This document shows positions 1-11,530 of a DNA stretch of 64,000 bases, piece after piece. The first letter of the stretch is position 1. Every line of letters starts with the position of its first letter. The notes beneath the pieces are model-generated. The model saw only the letters and a list, made by a program, of their open reading frames with translations. It made no database searches and was not told the DNA's origin. Origin of the DNA: Arenicola marina (taxonomy: Eukaryota > Annelida > Polychaeta > Arenicolidae); contig OZ025248.1 of NCBI GenBank assembly GCA_964019135.1, forward strand, positions 55,731,670 through 55,795,669. Direction: 5' to 3'. A program made the position numbers and the translations under genes.

Positions 1-1046
1 CTTCATTGATCCGGGATCAGTCTGGAGTTCACAGCGGCTTCGGCCCGCTCAGACCCGAGTCGCGTCATCCTAACGGCTGCTGTGGGGACAAATTGATAGG
101 ACGAGTCCGTCGGTGCCTAGGCCAACCCGTCACTTGGCACCGCTTGCGTGATCGATCGCGTTACCTTGGTACCAAGATTGTTACTCATTGTCACCGACTC
201 CACCCCCCCCCCCCCCCCCCTACACACACACACACCCAGGCCCCGTAGCAACCGCACCTCAGTCCCGCTCTACGCCACTCTCTCATCCCCAGAACCAGAG
301 GGATGAGGGCTTTGGGGGGGTGCGTGAGGGATGACCCGATGACGTCGGTTCGGACTGGCAGCGAACCACCACCCCCTCATTCCACACCCACACAGCCATA
401 CACAACTAACCCCGCCCCCCCAGCCCCGCGTTCCAATCTCCCCAGTCTCGTTCGCCAGAGCCATTTGCCACCATGATGTCTGCGGCCGGTTCCTCCTGTA
501 CAGTGGCAGTGTGATAGACATCGCCATTTGCTTCGCCAGCAGATACCCAGCGGCCGCCTGACAACCACCCTCCAGTATCCGCCTCTCACAGTATCACCCG
601 GGGCCAAACAACAATATTTTTGTCACATGATACGTACTTGTCCTTGCCACTTGAACTATACCGTGACGTGAGGGACAGATACCCTATCACGACCACCCGC
701 CCCCCCACACACACACACACACTCCCCCACAATCCAGCCCGCCTCGCCTGCCCGCCTTCACTGTTACATTACATTTCTCTCCGAGGGGCCCTATGCAATG
801 AAGCTACATAACACCTATTCCGATTCCTGACCTTTAGAGACGCAGGCCTTGGTGGAATCACACATTGTGTTCCAGCCTGGAGATTGTGTACCAGATGTGG
901 GTCATTTATATAGGTGTTCGTCTGAGGCCTAAAACACATGTATTCATGCTTTAGGTAGAGAGGGGGTGATCTTTTTCGATCTCCGCGATCTACTACACTA
1001 AAGATGTTCTCCTATATAATTTATTATATGCGCGAGGAATCCGCGA
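1..1046. other. Non-coding stretch with simple repeats
   Basis: No gene is recognisable. It contains two composite simple repeats, a C-run followed by a CA-run, at about 203-235 and 700-721. Short open frames here are low-complexity Pro/His/Thr-rich translations of these tracts. The 800-1040 part was read on the minus strand for a missing C-terminal transposase exon of the neighbouring THAP gene; none was seen. Confidence 0.6.
1020..1025 (-). promoter_or_regulatory. Poly(A) signal after the THAP-DDE gene
   Basis: AATAAA reads on the minus strand here, about 22 nt past the TAA stop of the THAP-DDE gene (stop at 1047-1049). The sequence is AT-rich, so chance is possible, but the position suits a 3' end for that transcript. 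Confidence 0.45.
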
Positions 1047-3241
1047 TTAGCTGTTGGCAATTTTGGGGGATTTGCCCTGCAGAAAAGGCGGAATATTTAA
1101 ATGTACTCCTTGTGGAAGCAGTTTATGTATTGTAAACCCTTTGTCTGCCAGAACCATATCACCCGGTTCAAGTTGGTTAAGCAGTCTTGTATGCTGCACG
1201 ATTGCCACGTCAGACACACTACCTGGGTAAACCTTGCTGATGTATACTACAGCTCCATTTGGTGCAACACCTGTTACTGATTTGACCGTATGGGTATTTT
1301 TGTAACTACTGTATGTTTGAGCTTGAGCACTAAGATCTTGCCCAGGTACATCTTGAGAAATTTCAGTAGCATCTATCACGACACGGCACGAACTAAAATC
1401 TCCGAATGTGGCTGGCCTTGACCCTTTACATTTGGCTAAAGACGGTATTTTGTTCTCGATAAACCCTTCATAAAGTATTTCATGCAATGCACAGACATAT
1501 GTAAAAATTATATTGTTCACCGAGGTCTTGCTGGTGTTGAACCGTTTTGCCAAGTCTAGCTGGGGGATATTTAAAGTTAATTTCATTAGGGTAAGAAGCA
1601 GTTGGTCACTTTTGGAAATAAAACCTGGAGTCCATCCATCGACGTACGTGAGTTCAAAGCGTTGCACGATCCTATCAACCACGTGAAACATGTCTGGGCG
1701 CAAAGAGGTGTACATGAGCATCTGTAAGTAAAATGAAATGCTATATATATGTGTATCATCAATGTAATAAATGTTATTATTATGATCACTATTATGAGAA
1801 ACAGAATATATAGCCGCAGACTGATCGCGCCTACTAGTATTTCAAAGCAATTTTTCTGACCAATGCACGCAATATTTCTCGATACTCAGTTATGAGAACC
1901 GTTCATGAAAAATATTCGTTATTTTGCTCTTTGCTATAAAAAGTATATAATAGGTTATATCGTATTGGTTAAGCGGACAAACCTTTTTCTCATCGTCTAT
2001 AATGTCACTTAGAGTCATAGAACGCTTGAGCGACATGGCTTGCAACTTCCTTTCCAAGGCATGGACTTCGTCTTGCAATTTCTGAAGTAATAACCGTATT
2101 AATGTGATGTTCGCTACGAGAAGAATATCAGTTTCCAAACACTGGTACATATATATGGACTATTTCTAGTCTCAAAGTGAATAAGCCGTATCCCGGAGAT
2201 TGCCCGAACCCGCTGGTATTTCTTGTTCAACTGCGGAATGGAATACCTGGCATGATGATTACATGTGTAATATACTAACAGCTCTAATGATAACAATAAG
2301 AAACGAAACCTGAATAAACTGAAGCTTCTGAGCGATTGACATAAATGTAGTCTTTATTGATTTCCAAGAATGTCTTCATGTCTTTCAAATAATAATAATG
2401 TTCACATACGGTGTATTGGAGGTCAACATTACAATGGCAGTGCTAACCTTATTACTCTGCGCCAGGCATGCGTATGACATGCTGTAGTCATGGTCCGCGG
2501 CGGCACATGCGGAAGCTTCCGGCTGCTGTGGCCCGATCGGGGCTTCCTCGTGATGTAATGTTCTGCAAAATGTTATATAAAACTAAGCCTGTAAGTGTTA
2601 TGAATAATAACAAAATATTTCACATAATTATACCCAATATGATGCAAAGCGTAAAAATCAGGGACAGTTCCCAACGTCATTTTATATTGGAACACTATCC
2701 TTCAAAATATGGGTGTGTAACTTTGTGGGAACTAGAATATGTAGAAGTTGTTTTTCTTCCATTTACTGTTTGCATGTTTTGTGCAGCACTAATACAAACA
2801 CTTTAATGTTATTGTGTACCTGGCCTTCTTTATGGGATGTGGGAGGTCAAATAAAGCCTTTCTGCTCCAAGGAAACAATGTAGGCCCATTTTCCCTCAGT
2901 CCATCCTTAAAATGGCAGCTGCAGATCCTATCATGTTCAACCTTAACCGTTCGGTCCTTTCGTCTGGAACAATATAAACTTCATATATAGATAATAAAAA
3001 TTATATAACTTGTTTGCAAACCATATCTCAGATTAATTCAATTAAAGAAATTTTAAAATGAAGACTAATTGTTCTTTGTATTACATGCATCCTTTAATTA
3101 ACAGGAATAATGCAGTTGTTTTTATTATGCCTACCTGCACAAATCTCCCCATTTTACCAAGCTGGCCTTGGGGAAGCGAAACATCTTGCAATCTTCCCGC
3201 GGGGGCTGGTGGTTACAGCCAAAGACAAAACACAGAGGCAT
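1047..3241 (-). CDS. THAP domain / DDE_Tnp_4 transposase-type gene, five exons
   Basis: Five exons join in phase to 379 codons: 3241-3135, 2963-2820, 2562-2448, 2081-1983 and 1721-1047, all with AG/GT borders. Residues 1-84 form a THAP zinc finger: CFVFGC at the N-terminus, FRFPK, a conserved Trp, RICSCHF as the C-x2-H half, and TLFPW near the end. A linker with DHDYS follows, then a short coiled coil (QDEVHALERKLQ). From about residue 156 comes a helix-turn-helix-like region (KRFNTSKTSVNNI) and a DDE domain with VVIDATE (first Asp) and VLADKGF (second Asp). This architecture is that of PIF/Harbinger-related ISL2EU/IS4EU transposases, which cut and paste DNA in the nucleus. The frame stops soon after NIPPFLQGKS, where family members continue to a third acidic residue, so it is probably catalytically dead: a truncated transposon copy or a domesticated THAP gene. 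No terminal repeats were identified. Confidence 0.85.
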
Positions 3242-5829
3242 CTGTAATCAAATACATGCATTTTCTTTATAAATGTAGGTTGGAAACAAATGATAGATGC
3301 AATTTTTGAGGAAGCGGACTAGAAACTATGGATCATTTGTTGTTTTATTGAGGGCATATAATACCTTTTTGGCCTGTTTTATAGTAATATGGTTGAATGA
3401 GTTGTGTAATATATCCTTACTAAACTGAGTTAATATCCAGTTGTGTATATTAGGTAAATGTAAGATCTTCTACAGCCAACTCATTTAATAACCAAGTAAT
3501 ATACCGGTACATATATGTAAATGGATGAATATAGTTGTCCAATATTATCTGTACTACAAATACTATTGTATAATTATTATGTATTCAACCATTTATAATA
3601 TAATTTCTTAAATTACCAGTATTGTGGGGCTTTTTTATTTGTGATAGATTTATTTGATTTAAAGTTACGCTGGGAGTATATGCGATTTGTAAATGAAAAC
3701 TTTTAGGCTAGGTGTTTTGTGTCCAAATTTAATCTAAGAACAAGTCACAAATATTAAAATGATTAACTAATGATTTACCATATATTAAATTAGTTCTAAA
3801 TGCAATTTAAAGCAATATGATTGTTTATAAATCTGTATCAATTATTGATTTCATAATATAAATGTATTACAGTCTGATAGAATTCATTAACTTGTTTATT
3901 TAAATAGAATGACTTAGAATATAACTAAATTCCAATCTTAAAACTGGAATATATATAGAAGGTGGACCAGTGATTGTGCGGGTACCAGTGATTGCGCACT
4001 TGCAGAAACACACTTTATTTACATAATTTGTATCCAAACTTATACCCGACAGATGCATTCATGTAGGACAGCTACCTTGACGTTAACTTGGAAAGATAAG
4101 CAATCTGCATATTATTTTTTAACTCAAGATCAAAAGTAAATTATAAAAAAAACATGCTTCAATTTTGTTTCTGTGGCAACTAAACTTATAAGCTTAGATC
4201 TTTTATACTTTTTAATTTATATTTTATTGATGAAATCACTATAGGCCTAATTCTGGCAGCCACAGAAGGGGTAGGGGGCACACACATCGTATGCAGGACT
4301 TGTAAACCGTGTGGGTGCCGCCCCCCCCCCCACTCCCCTGTGCCTGTAGTATCAGGCTATGATATGGGCCTATGCTGTATGCTGTATAAATTTGCAGTAA
4401 CTTATGGCTGTGGCGGCGGCGGCAGTGTGGGGAGTGTCACTGTCACTGTCAGTGTGGCTGTGGCTGTGCCGTGGCCGTGCTAGTAAATCGCCAAACAGGG
4501 TGAGACAATGCTAATTAGAACAAAATAAGGGTTACAATATATCATCCACATGTTTAAATTATGTGATCTTACGAAATTATTAGACAAATACGTGTGCAAT
4601 ACTTACATTTGCTGAAAAATGTAAGTTGAACTGCTAAAAATCACCGCGTTCCTCTGTCCGGCTGTGTTGTTTTCTTGGCCTCGCTTTGGTTCGGACATGT
4701 GCCAGAGCTTCAGACTAGTATAAACATTGGGAAATCACAAAGTTGTTGTGCACTACGTTTACTGAGTATGGCTATCAATAGGGGGTAATTCAAGTTCAAA
4801 GTGTTATCTTTCAATATATTGTCACTATAAAGTTCACTGTGATTTATTCAAGTTGCACATGGGACGAGTTTGGACCCACCCCTTGCACGCCGCGCCGACC
4901 GCGCAGCTTGCCTGGTTCCACGTCCTATGTCGTAACTAGGAGGAGAGCCCTTTGCGCGTGGTATCCATTGAAACGCAGGGAGCGAGTGAACTGCGCACTA
5001 AACGGAACGCACGTGTTTTTTTGTTTATCACCAGGACTGCCAGGCCGGAAGTAGAACCCGCGAGAACTGGCCTGCCCTATTCCTGGTTCAACGCGACGAC
5101 CCTTCCCCTATTATTACGAGTTGGTCGTCATGTTAACTAGTACAATAGCATTACATCTGAAGGCCTCCAAAATGCTGTATACTGACCCAAACCGCCCTGC
5201 TGCCCATGCAATCGACAATCATTGCCATAGCGACACTGCGTAGAACAATGAAACATGACGTCACGCAGAGAAGAATGGTAGTTATATCAAGGATAATGAC
5301 ATTATTAATGTATATATTATACACTATCCTTGGTTATAGCTTTAAATGGCCCGCTTACCTGCCTAGTTGCCTAGTTGCACGTGCCATGTTTCTTGGCAAC
5401 AATATATATGGTATAAAAAGGCGACTGGCCTACTATATGTTTAAAGGCTTGCGATTTGCGGACAGTCAGTCCCAAAATGCTTTACTTTGGTCGTTGCATG
5501 CGGAAATCAAACCAAAGAAGCAGAGACAAGTCAACGACTTAAATTGCTTTTAATGTGCTTATCTTTGCGCCCGGTCTCGAACAGTCTTCATCTTGCAGAT
5601 TCGATATTGCTTTCCCAAATTCTTGGAGATTCGCGTAACATTCGATTCATGTGTGACATTTGATTTCGACATGATAATTAAATGTGTTGAACATATTTTT
5701 ATTTCGTGAATTGCAAAACAGGCAAAGCCTGTTATACCTTGCTCTTGATTAGGTATTAAAACTTAACATTGATAACAATTTGAAATTTTTGAAGTTTAAA
5801 AAAATGGTTGTAAACGTGAGCATCATGTG
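3242..5829. other. AT-rich non-coding stretch
   Basis: No gene was recognised. The 3250-4250 part is strongly AT-rich. There is a C-run at about 4320-4332 and a CTGTGG/GGC-rich simple patch at about 4405-4480. The short open frames at 4839-5140 and 5206-5553 show no domain, no repeated conservation and no convincing splice partners. Confidence 0.5.
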
Positions 5830-5998
5830 CAGAGGCGGATGCAGGGGGGCGGACCCGGCCCCGACCTCCCCTTTTGGGCCCGAAATTCATACTATTTAAC
5901 ATAATTATGAAAACCGCAACCGGCCCCCCGTATCCAGCATATCTGGATCTGACCCTGAAACTGGCCCCACAGATCCAGATTTTCTGGATCCGCCCCTG
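5830..5998. mobile_element. Short non-autonomous DNA element with CAG...CTG inverted ends
   Basis: The left end CAGAGGCGGATGCAG is an imperfect inverted repeat of the right end CTGGATCCGCCCCTG, enclosing about 140 bp with C-rich and G-rich subterminal tracts. There is no coding capacity. CAG...CTG ends suggest a hAT-like MITE, but I see no clean 8-bp target duplication. Related single ends occur at about 6935-6985 and 17664-17713. Confidence 0.5.
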
Positions 5999-8136
5999 AT
6001 ATGGACAATATTTGAGAAATAATTTATTTCGAACTAATGGTTTAAAGTTGCATATCGAGCTCTTTCCCGCCAAAACTAAAGAGGTCAAAATACAAATAAG
6101 AATCAGTCCTTGAATCATTCAAGATTTCTTTTGTCTATACTCCACGCACGCCAAGCGTAGTCTCCTAGCCTTGACCATGATACCAATTTACCACAAGTTT
6201 TCAGTGGTAAACGTCATCAGTTCTGATGCGCTGCGCGCTTCGCGATGCTTTGTTATAAGTAGCAGTGCCGAGACAGAGTTCTGTGGTGTTCCGGGATAAA
6301 CACGTTTGCCACATCCCAGCCGTAACGGCGATGTTTACCAGGTTTCTGAATTTACAAAGTAAAACAATCGCGTTTTCTGGAAATTTTGATATATGTTTTG
6401 CCTGGGCTTAGTTTTGGCGGGAGAGAGCTCGATATGCAACTTCATTGTTATTACGCATTGACGCATTACGCATTACGCATTGACGCATTACGCATTGATT
6501 TGTATACAACGGTCAACGCACCACACAATGTGCAGGTCACAGAACTATGTGGAACCGAGCGTTATGCAACCTTATACAAGAGGGTTTCTATGCAATACGG
6601 TGTGATTTCTATAAGACAATTACAATATGGCCCCTATTATGTTACGTATGATCATGTTTCCTTATACAATGCTAGATATGGCTTACATGTATGATAAAAT
6701 ATTTATTATTTTACTGGCAAATTCCCATTGTATTATGTGACTTCCACGTTTCCTGTCCAAGCGTTGCATTAATCTAACCATTCATAGGCCGAGGAACCGG
6801 GGGGGCATCCGAGGCACGCGCCCCCCCCCCCCTAGCAAAATATTGGGGGAGGGGGGCACGGGTATCTCAGTGCCCCCCAATAATTCACATGCTGCTTATC
6901 AAAGTAACACACAATAATTTTCCTGGTAAAACCGCAGAGGCTGATCTAGGGGGGGGTGCAACCCGGCCCTTGGGAGACCCCCCCCCCCCGGTAGCAAGTT
7001 TTTCAGAGAGCACCCCCCCCCCCCACACACACACACACACACACACACTCACGTGGGATTGTAAAACAGCCGATGAAGCCAGCACCTCGAATCTCGAGTT
7101 CATATCCGCTAATTTATTCTAGACTGTGCACCACGGTCATCTAGGTCTAAGGCTTTTACACGCATTCTTAATGTTTGTGCTCATGCCCCTGGTACGTATT
7201 GGTTGTGCCTCCCCAATCGCAACAATCTTCCTACGCCTATGCCATTTTTATTTCAGACCAATTTTCTGTGGTCTGTGTGACTCAAGCATTCCTATATAAC
7301 GGAAACTTATCCTTTCTAAATAAAAAGAGTCGGTCCATTTCGTGAAGATGCATGAGCAATGGACCGTTCATTTAGCGCCAATAACTCCAGAATGCGGCAT
7401 TGCAAACGAAATCAGCTTCCATCACGATGACCTTGAGACCCTGGAACCAAGGACTACTGGTAACGCTGTCTGGAGAATTGAGCCCCCTCCCGTCTCAATC
7501 TATCTTGGAAAGAACCTATTATATACCACCATACCAAAGTCCTTAGGGAGAACGACGCATTTAGAGAAAGTCCACCATACCTTATCACACTGTGAAGGGG
7601 CGAAGCTGGGCACTACTTCTTATAATAAATCACCTCGTCGTCATTCCATCCTTAAATGCAGCCTCCCACATCGCCAAGGTCACACCCCACGCCCCAACGC
7701 GTTCCCCAGACCACTTGGGAATCCAGATCTGGTCATGGATATGGGTCAAGGAATCCAGAAGGCTAATGTGTTTGCAGGCAAATAGCTGCAATGTACCAAT
7801 GACTTCCACATTGAAAGCGAGAGGCGAGGTTGAGACCGGGGGGTGGGGATCTTCGACGTTAAAGCCAATGAATTATTGGCTTATTGTAGTAAATTGTATG
7901 CGTGAGTCATACTGGAGCTATGCTGAAACAATAGTTCGTCCTAACATGTAAGACGGACCACATCGTTCTGAGCACGACGGTAGGACTCGAGTTACAGATA
8001 ACTCTCCCCCTTCCCGCATCCGTCTTTAAAATGATTCTAGGTGTATATAAACTTTTTTTCTTTTTTTTTTTTTCTTTTTTTTTTTTTTTTCTATCTTCTT
8101 GATTTTTGTTCTTCTGCTTGTGTATTTATTATTTGT
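5999..8136. other. Non-coding stretch with simple repeats
   Basis: It contains a 9-15-bp repeat of the type attgacgcattacgc at about 6455-6500, G/C homopolymer patches at about 6800-6885, and a C-run plus (CA)n at about 6980-7048. Near 6930-6985 is a fragment resembling the left end of the 5830-5998 element (cagaggctgatc then a G-run). A 147-codon frame at 7342-7785 has no recognisable domain and overlaps a second open frame, so I do not call it a gene. Confidence 0.45.
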
Positions 8137-8340
8137 TGTATTTGCTACTATTGTCCATATAATTCACTTCAGAAGTTCGCCCATCGCCAATGTAATTATT
8201 CTAAGGTGGCCCCCATGAAAGCGACCGCACAGGTCTTAATGGGGGTCTCCTGATCAAGCTGAACTGAACTGTTGTAAATGTACTTTGTGTCATTAATGTA
8301 CTTGATCGAATACATTATTCTGATTCTGATTCTGACTCTC
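8049..8340 (+). mobile_element. CR1/L2-like LINE 3' end (5'-truncated)
   Basis: A pyrimidine tract (8049-8091) precedes about 240 bp. That stretch contains a potential stem, ggcccccatgaa...cttaatgggggtctc, and ends in tandem attctg units (attctgattctgattctgac) at 8318-8338. CR1/L2-clade LINEs typically end in short tandem repeats after a small 3' UTR hairpin rather than in poly(A). No reverse-transcriptase coding remains, so this is a short 3' fragment. Class is moderately secure; family name is not. Confidence 0.55.
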
Positions 8341-8486
8341 TATTATTAAGTATATTGGCTAAAAAAACATTCAAACGGCACTGCTCGAATAATTAACGTA
8401 CTTTCTAGTTTGCATAACAACGTTCTTGAGATGTTCCTGTGTGTTTTTATTTCGAGTGATACTGGTCGAATGGAGACTGTTTACTG

Positions 8487-8519
8487 CCGTACTGACTTGT
8501 GGCTAACGAGTGAGGTAGG
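8487..8519 (+). repeat. Isolated arm of the hairpin repeat family
   Basis: This stretch ends in GGCTAACGAGTGAGGTAGG, the right arm of the hairpins at 9.6-10.3 kb. Its first part resembles, inverted, the sequence at about 13807-13840. The two outer arms are therefore inverted repeats of each other over about 33 bp with about four mismatches. Confidence 0.55.
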
Positions 8520-8684
8520 CTCAGGCGCTGTGCGTGGAAAAATCCAGTTTGTGTTGTATTGACCTCTCGCACGCACCCAGGTTCCCCCTGTGGCTCGACG
8601 GGAGTTCGAAATTTTACTGTGCGTGCGTCTCCATAGTATGTAACAAATGAAACATTATGAAACAAATGAAACAAATGGAAGGTC

Positions 8685-8698
8685 GCGCCACCTGGTGG
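8685..8698 (-). promoter_or_regulatory. CTCF-like motif
   Basis: The minus strand reads CCACCAGGTGGCGC, which matches every position of the classical CTCF core consensus CCASYAGRKGGCRS. It is a single 14-bp match found by eye in otherwise unremarkable DNA, so function is unproven. Confidence 0.35.
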
Positions 8699-9021
8699 CC
8701 GCGGGTAGCATTACAACTTTTGAATCGGCTCGTAAATGGCATCAGAAACCCGCTTAAAAGTACGTATTCTCACATTGTCGGCAGGCACCGTGTTCTATGA
8801 CTATAAAATATTTCTAGATATCATCTTTATACACAGATACTACATATACAATAAACATTTGTCCCTGATAATCGTGTAAATTTGAGTAGAAAAGGTCTAG
8901 ACGCAGCACTGAGCGATAATATGATCTCGTAACCATATAAACAACAGCGGCCGCAGTAGGTACATGTAGTGATAGTGATAGTCCTACTTTCAATGTAAAA
9001 TTGTAGAGACCATTAATTTGC

Positions 9022-9054
9022 CATAATTACAGGCATTTAATGCCTGTAATTATG
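9022..9054. repeat. 33-bp perfect palindrome
   Basis: Arms of 16 bp (cataattacaggcatt and its exact complement) flank a single T. The right arm begins a motif (aatgcctgtaattatg) that recurs alone at about 9340-9356, so the palindrome probably arose inside the roughly 190-bp repeat family. Confidence 0.8.
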
Positions 9055-10415
9055 TACAATTTTTGTTCCTTACCCGGATTAACCGCACGGTAGTATCAAA
9101 TAAGATAGGAACAATGTTCGTGTATTGCTGTGCCCTGTGTGCAATTCGTGGTATGATCTTAGATGGGTTCGTGCACAAGACGATAGGGTAAAGTGTTCGG
9201 TGCTACCAGGTGCGGCGCTGCGTTTGGATCACTGTCCGGGAGTGGGGACGCTCGGTCCACAAGTTCTTGTGTACGAAATAATGATAATAAGACCCAGGGT
9301 CGGACCTACATGAGAGTGGCTACCACGGGAGTGAATTTTAATGCCTGTAATTATGTACAATTTTTGTTCCGATGTGGATTACCCGGATTAACCGCGCGGT
9401 AGTATCAATTAAGTTAGGAACAGATAAGGTAGTCTTCGTGTAGTGCTGTGCCGTAGTGTAAAACATAATGATCATATGACCCAACTGGCTAAAATAGTGA
9501 CGTAGATGGATATTAATAATACCTTAGGTACGATTTTCTTCTCCAATATATTATATGGTTTAGCAACAGCAGTATCAAGATAAGAGCAGTTTTCGTGTAT
9601 TCATATGCCGTAGAGTAAAAAATTATGATCATATGACCCGAAGCGGGACCTACCTACCTCACTCGTTAGCCGACTTTTACTGGATTATGAGTGAGGTAGG
9701 TGGGTATTAATACCTCGGATTATGTACGATTTACTAATCCGATATTGATAAACACTCGGTAGTATCAAAATAAGAGCAGTTTTAGCGTATGTAAGTGCCG
9801 TAGTGTAAGAAATAATTCTTATAAGATCCAAATAGGGACCTACCTACCTCACTCGTTAGCCAACTTTGACTGGCTAATGAGTGAGGTAGGTCTATATTAA
9901 TACCTCGGATAAGGTACGATTTACTAATCCGATATTGATAAACACTCGGTAGTATCAAGATAAGAGCAGTTTTAGCGTATGTATGTGCCGTAGTGTAGGA
10001 AATAATACTTATAAGACTGAAAGAGGGACCTACTTACCTCACTCGTTAGCCAACTTTGACTGGCTAATGAGTGAGGTAGGTGGATACTAATACCTTGGAT
10101 TATGTACGATTTACTAATCCGATCTTGATAAACACTCGGTAGTATCAAGATAAGAGCAGTTTTAGCGTATGTAAGTGCCGTAGTGTAAGAAATAATGCTT
10201 ATAAGATGCAAAGAGGGACCTACCTACCTCACTTGTTAGCCAACTTTTACTGGCTAATGAGTGAGGTAGGTGGATATTAATACCTTGGATTAAGTAGGAT
10301 TTTCTGTTACGATGGCAATTAACACTCTGTAACAGCAAGATAGGAATAGTTTTCGTGTATTTATGTGCCGTAGTGTATAACATAATGATCATATGACCCA
10401 AAGGGAGACCTACCC
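9039..10415. repeat. Roughly 190-bp tandem repeat with embedded hairpins
   Basis: Seven to eight copies are visible. The regular ones start at about 9650, 9840, 10030 and 10220, exactly 190 bp apart. Copies before 9600 are diverged and lack the hairpin. Each regular unit carries ACCTACCTCACTCGTTAGCC, an 8-9-nt loop (acttt[g/t]ac) and TGGCTAATGAGTGAGGTAGG, a stem of about 20 bp with one G-T wobble. Shared landmarks between hairpins are attaatacct, cggtagtatca, agataagagcag and gccgtagtgtaa. Read the other way, each unit is a roughly 180-bp element with terminal inverted repeats, the neighbours being separated by 8 bp. Confidence 0.85.
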
Positions 10416-11154
10416 ACAATGCAAATACCTGATGTGAAATGTCAAAATAATTGGCAATGGCATGTGGTAACGTCTAAGCTTTTAGAGTTTGTGGGTTGAT
10501 AATGTGATAACGTGGAAAACCACCACTTACATTTGTTGGGCATTATATTGCCAATGTATCCATTATAACCCCCCCCCCCTCCTTCCCCCATGAAAAGCAC
10601 CCCCCATATATATTTGTTGGGCATAGTGGAGACCGGTGCTTGTTCGGCCAGTTTTTACACAAGTTGTTGGCCATTATGTTCTAGCAAGGTATGCAAAGTC
10701 TGATATAATATGTACATATGTCGGCTAAGAAGCCGGCATTATTTCACGGTTGTGGCTTATGTACTAACAACATAAGTTGACACCAAAGACATTAAAGTAG
10801 ACGTGCACAGATTCGGAATTATAGTCCCCTCCCCCCGCCCCCTAGATCCGACCCTTCCCCCGGGTAGACCTATCTGGGAACCTCATTTCCTTCTTGAAAA
10901 TCCATCAAAAGTAATTAGGTGACTTCCATACGTCATACATACACACTGCATGGAACAATTATCGGATCAATGAAACACATTAAATTAATTCCTCCAACCA
11001 TACCTTACAAAAAGTCGAATTAGTTAAAATTGTCATTATGAGATACAAGGGAATGTACAGGTTCCGGGTTGAGTGAGTACATGGGTAACGCATATGTACA
11101 TTAAATGGCCATTTCATGTAGCCGTCATAAAGCAGTTATAGCGTTGTTTACTAC

Positions 11155-11530
11155 CGGCGCATGGCACCGTAGTCCAGCGCACGGAGCCATAGCCCGCGCA
11201 CAGTGCCACAATACGCGACCGGAGCCGTAGCCCGCGCAAGGAGCCATAGCCCGCGCAAGGAGCCATAGCCCGCGACCGGAGCAAATCCGCGACCGGAGCT
11301 GTAGCCCGCGCCCAGAGCCATAGCCCGCGCCCAGAGCCACAATCCGCGACAGGACCCGTAGCCCGGCGCACGGAGGCATAGTACAGGGCGGGGCCATAGT
11401 CCAGCGCCAGGAGCCATAGTCCAGCGCTTGAAGCCATAGTCCAGCGCACGGAGTCATAGCCCGTGAGCGGAGCCGTAGTCCGTGACCCGAGCCAGAGCCC
11501 AGCGCACGGAGCTATAGCCCGGCGCCCTGC
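11155..11530. repeat. 19-bp GC-rich minisatellite
   Basis: About 19 degenerate copies of a 19-bp unit of the form ggagccatagcccgcgcaa; adjacent perfect copies start at 11221, 11240 and 11259. Its GC content contrasts sharply with the AT-rich flanks. Overlapping minus-strand frames through it are translations of the repeat, not a protein gene. Confidence 0.85.

Noticed and set aside
7342-7951. 147- and 119-codon overlapping plus-strand frames as a gene
   Set aside because: Two different frames overlap, neither has a recognisable domain, and no splice sites link them to other coding segments.
9840-9890. Hairpins as microRNA precursors, helped by the let-7-like look of tgagtgaggtaggt
   Set aside because: The mature let-7 seed arrangement is not present, the stem is only about 20 bp with a tiny loop, and it recurs as a tandem repeat, which fits a transposon-derived structure better.
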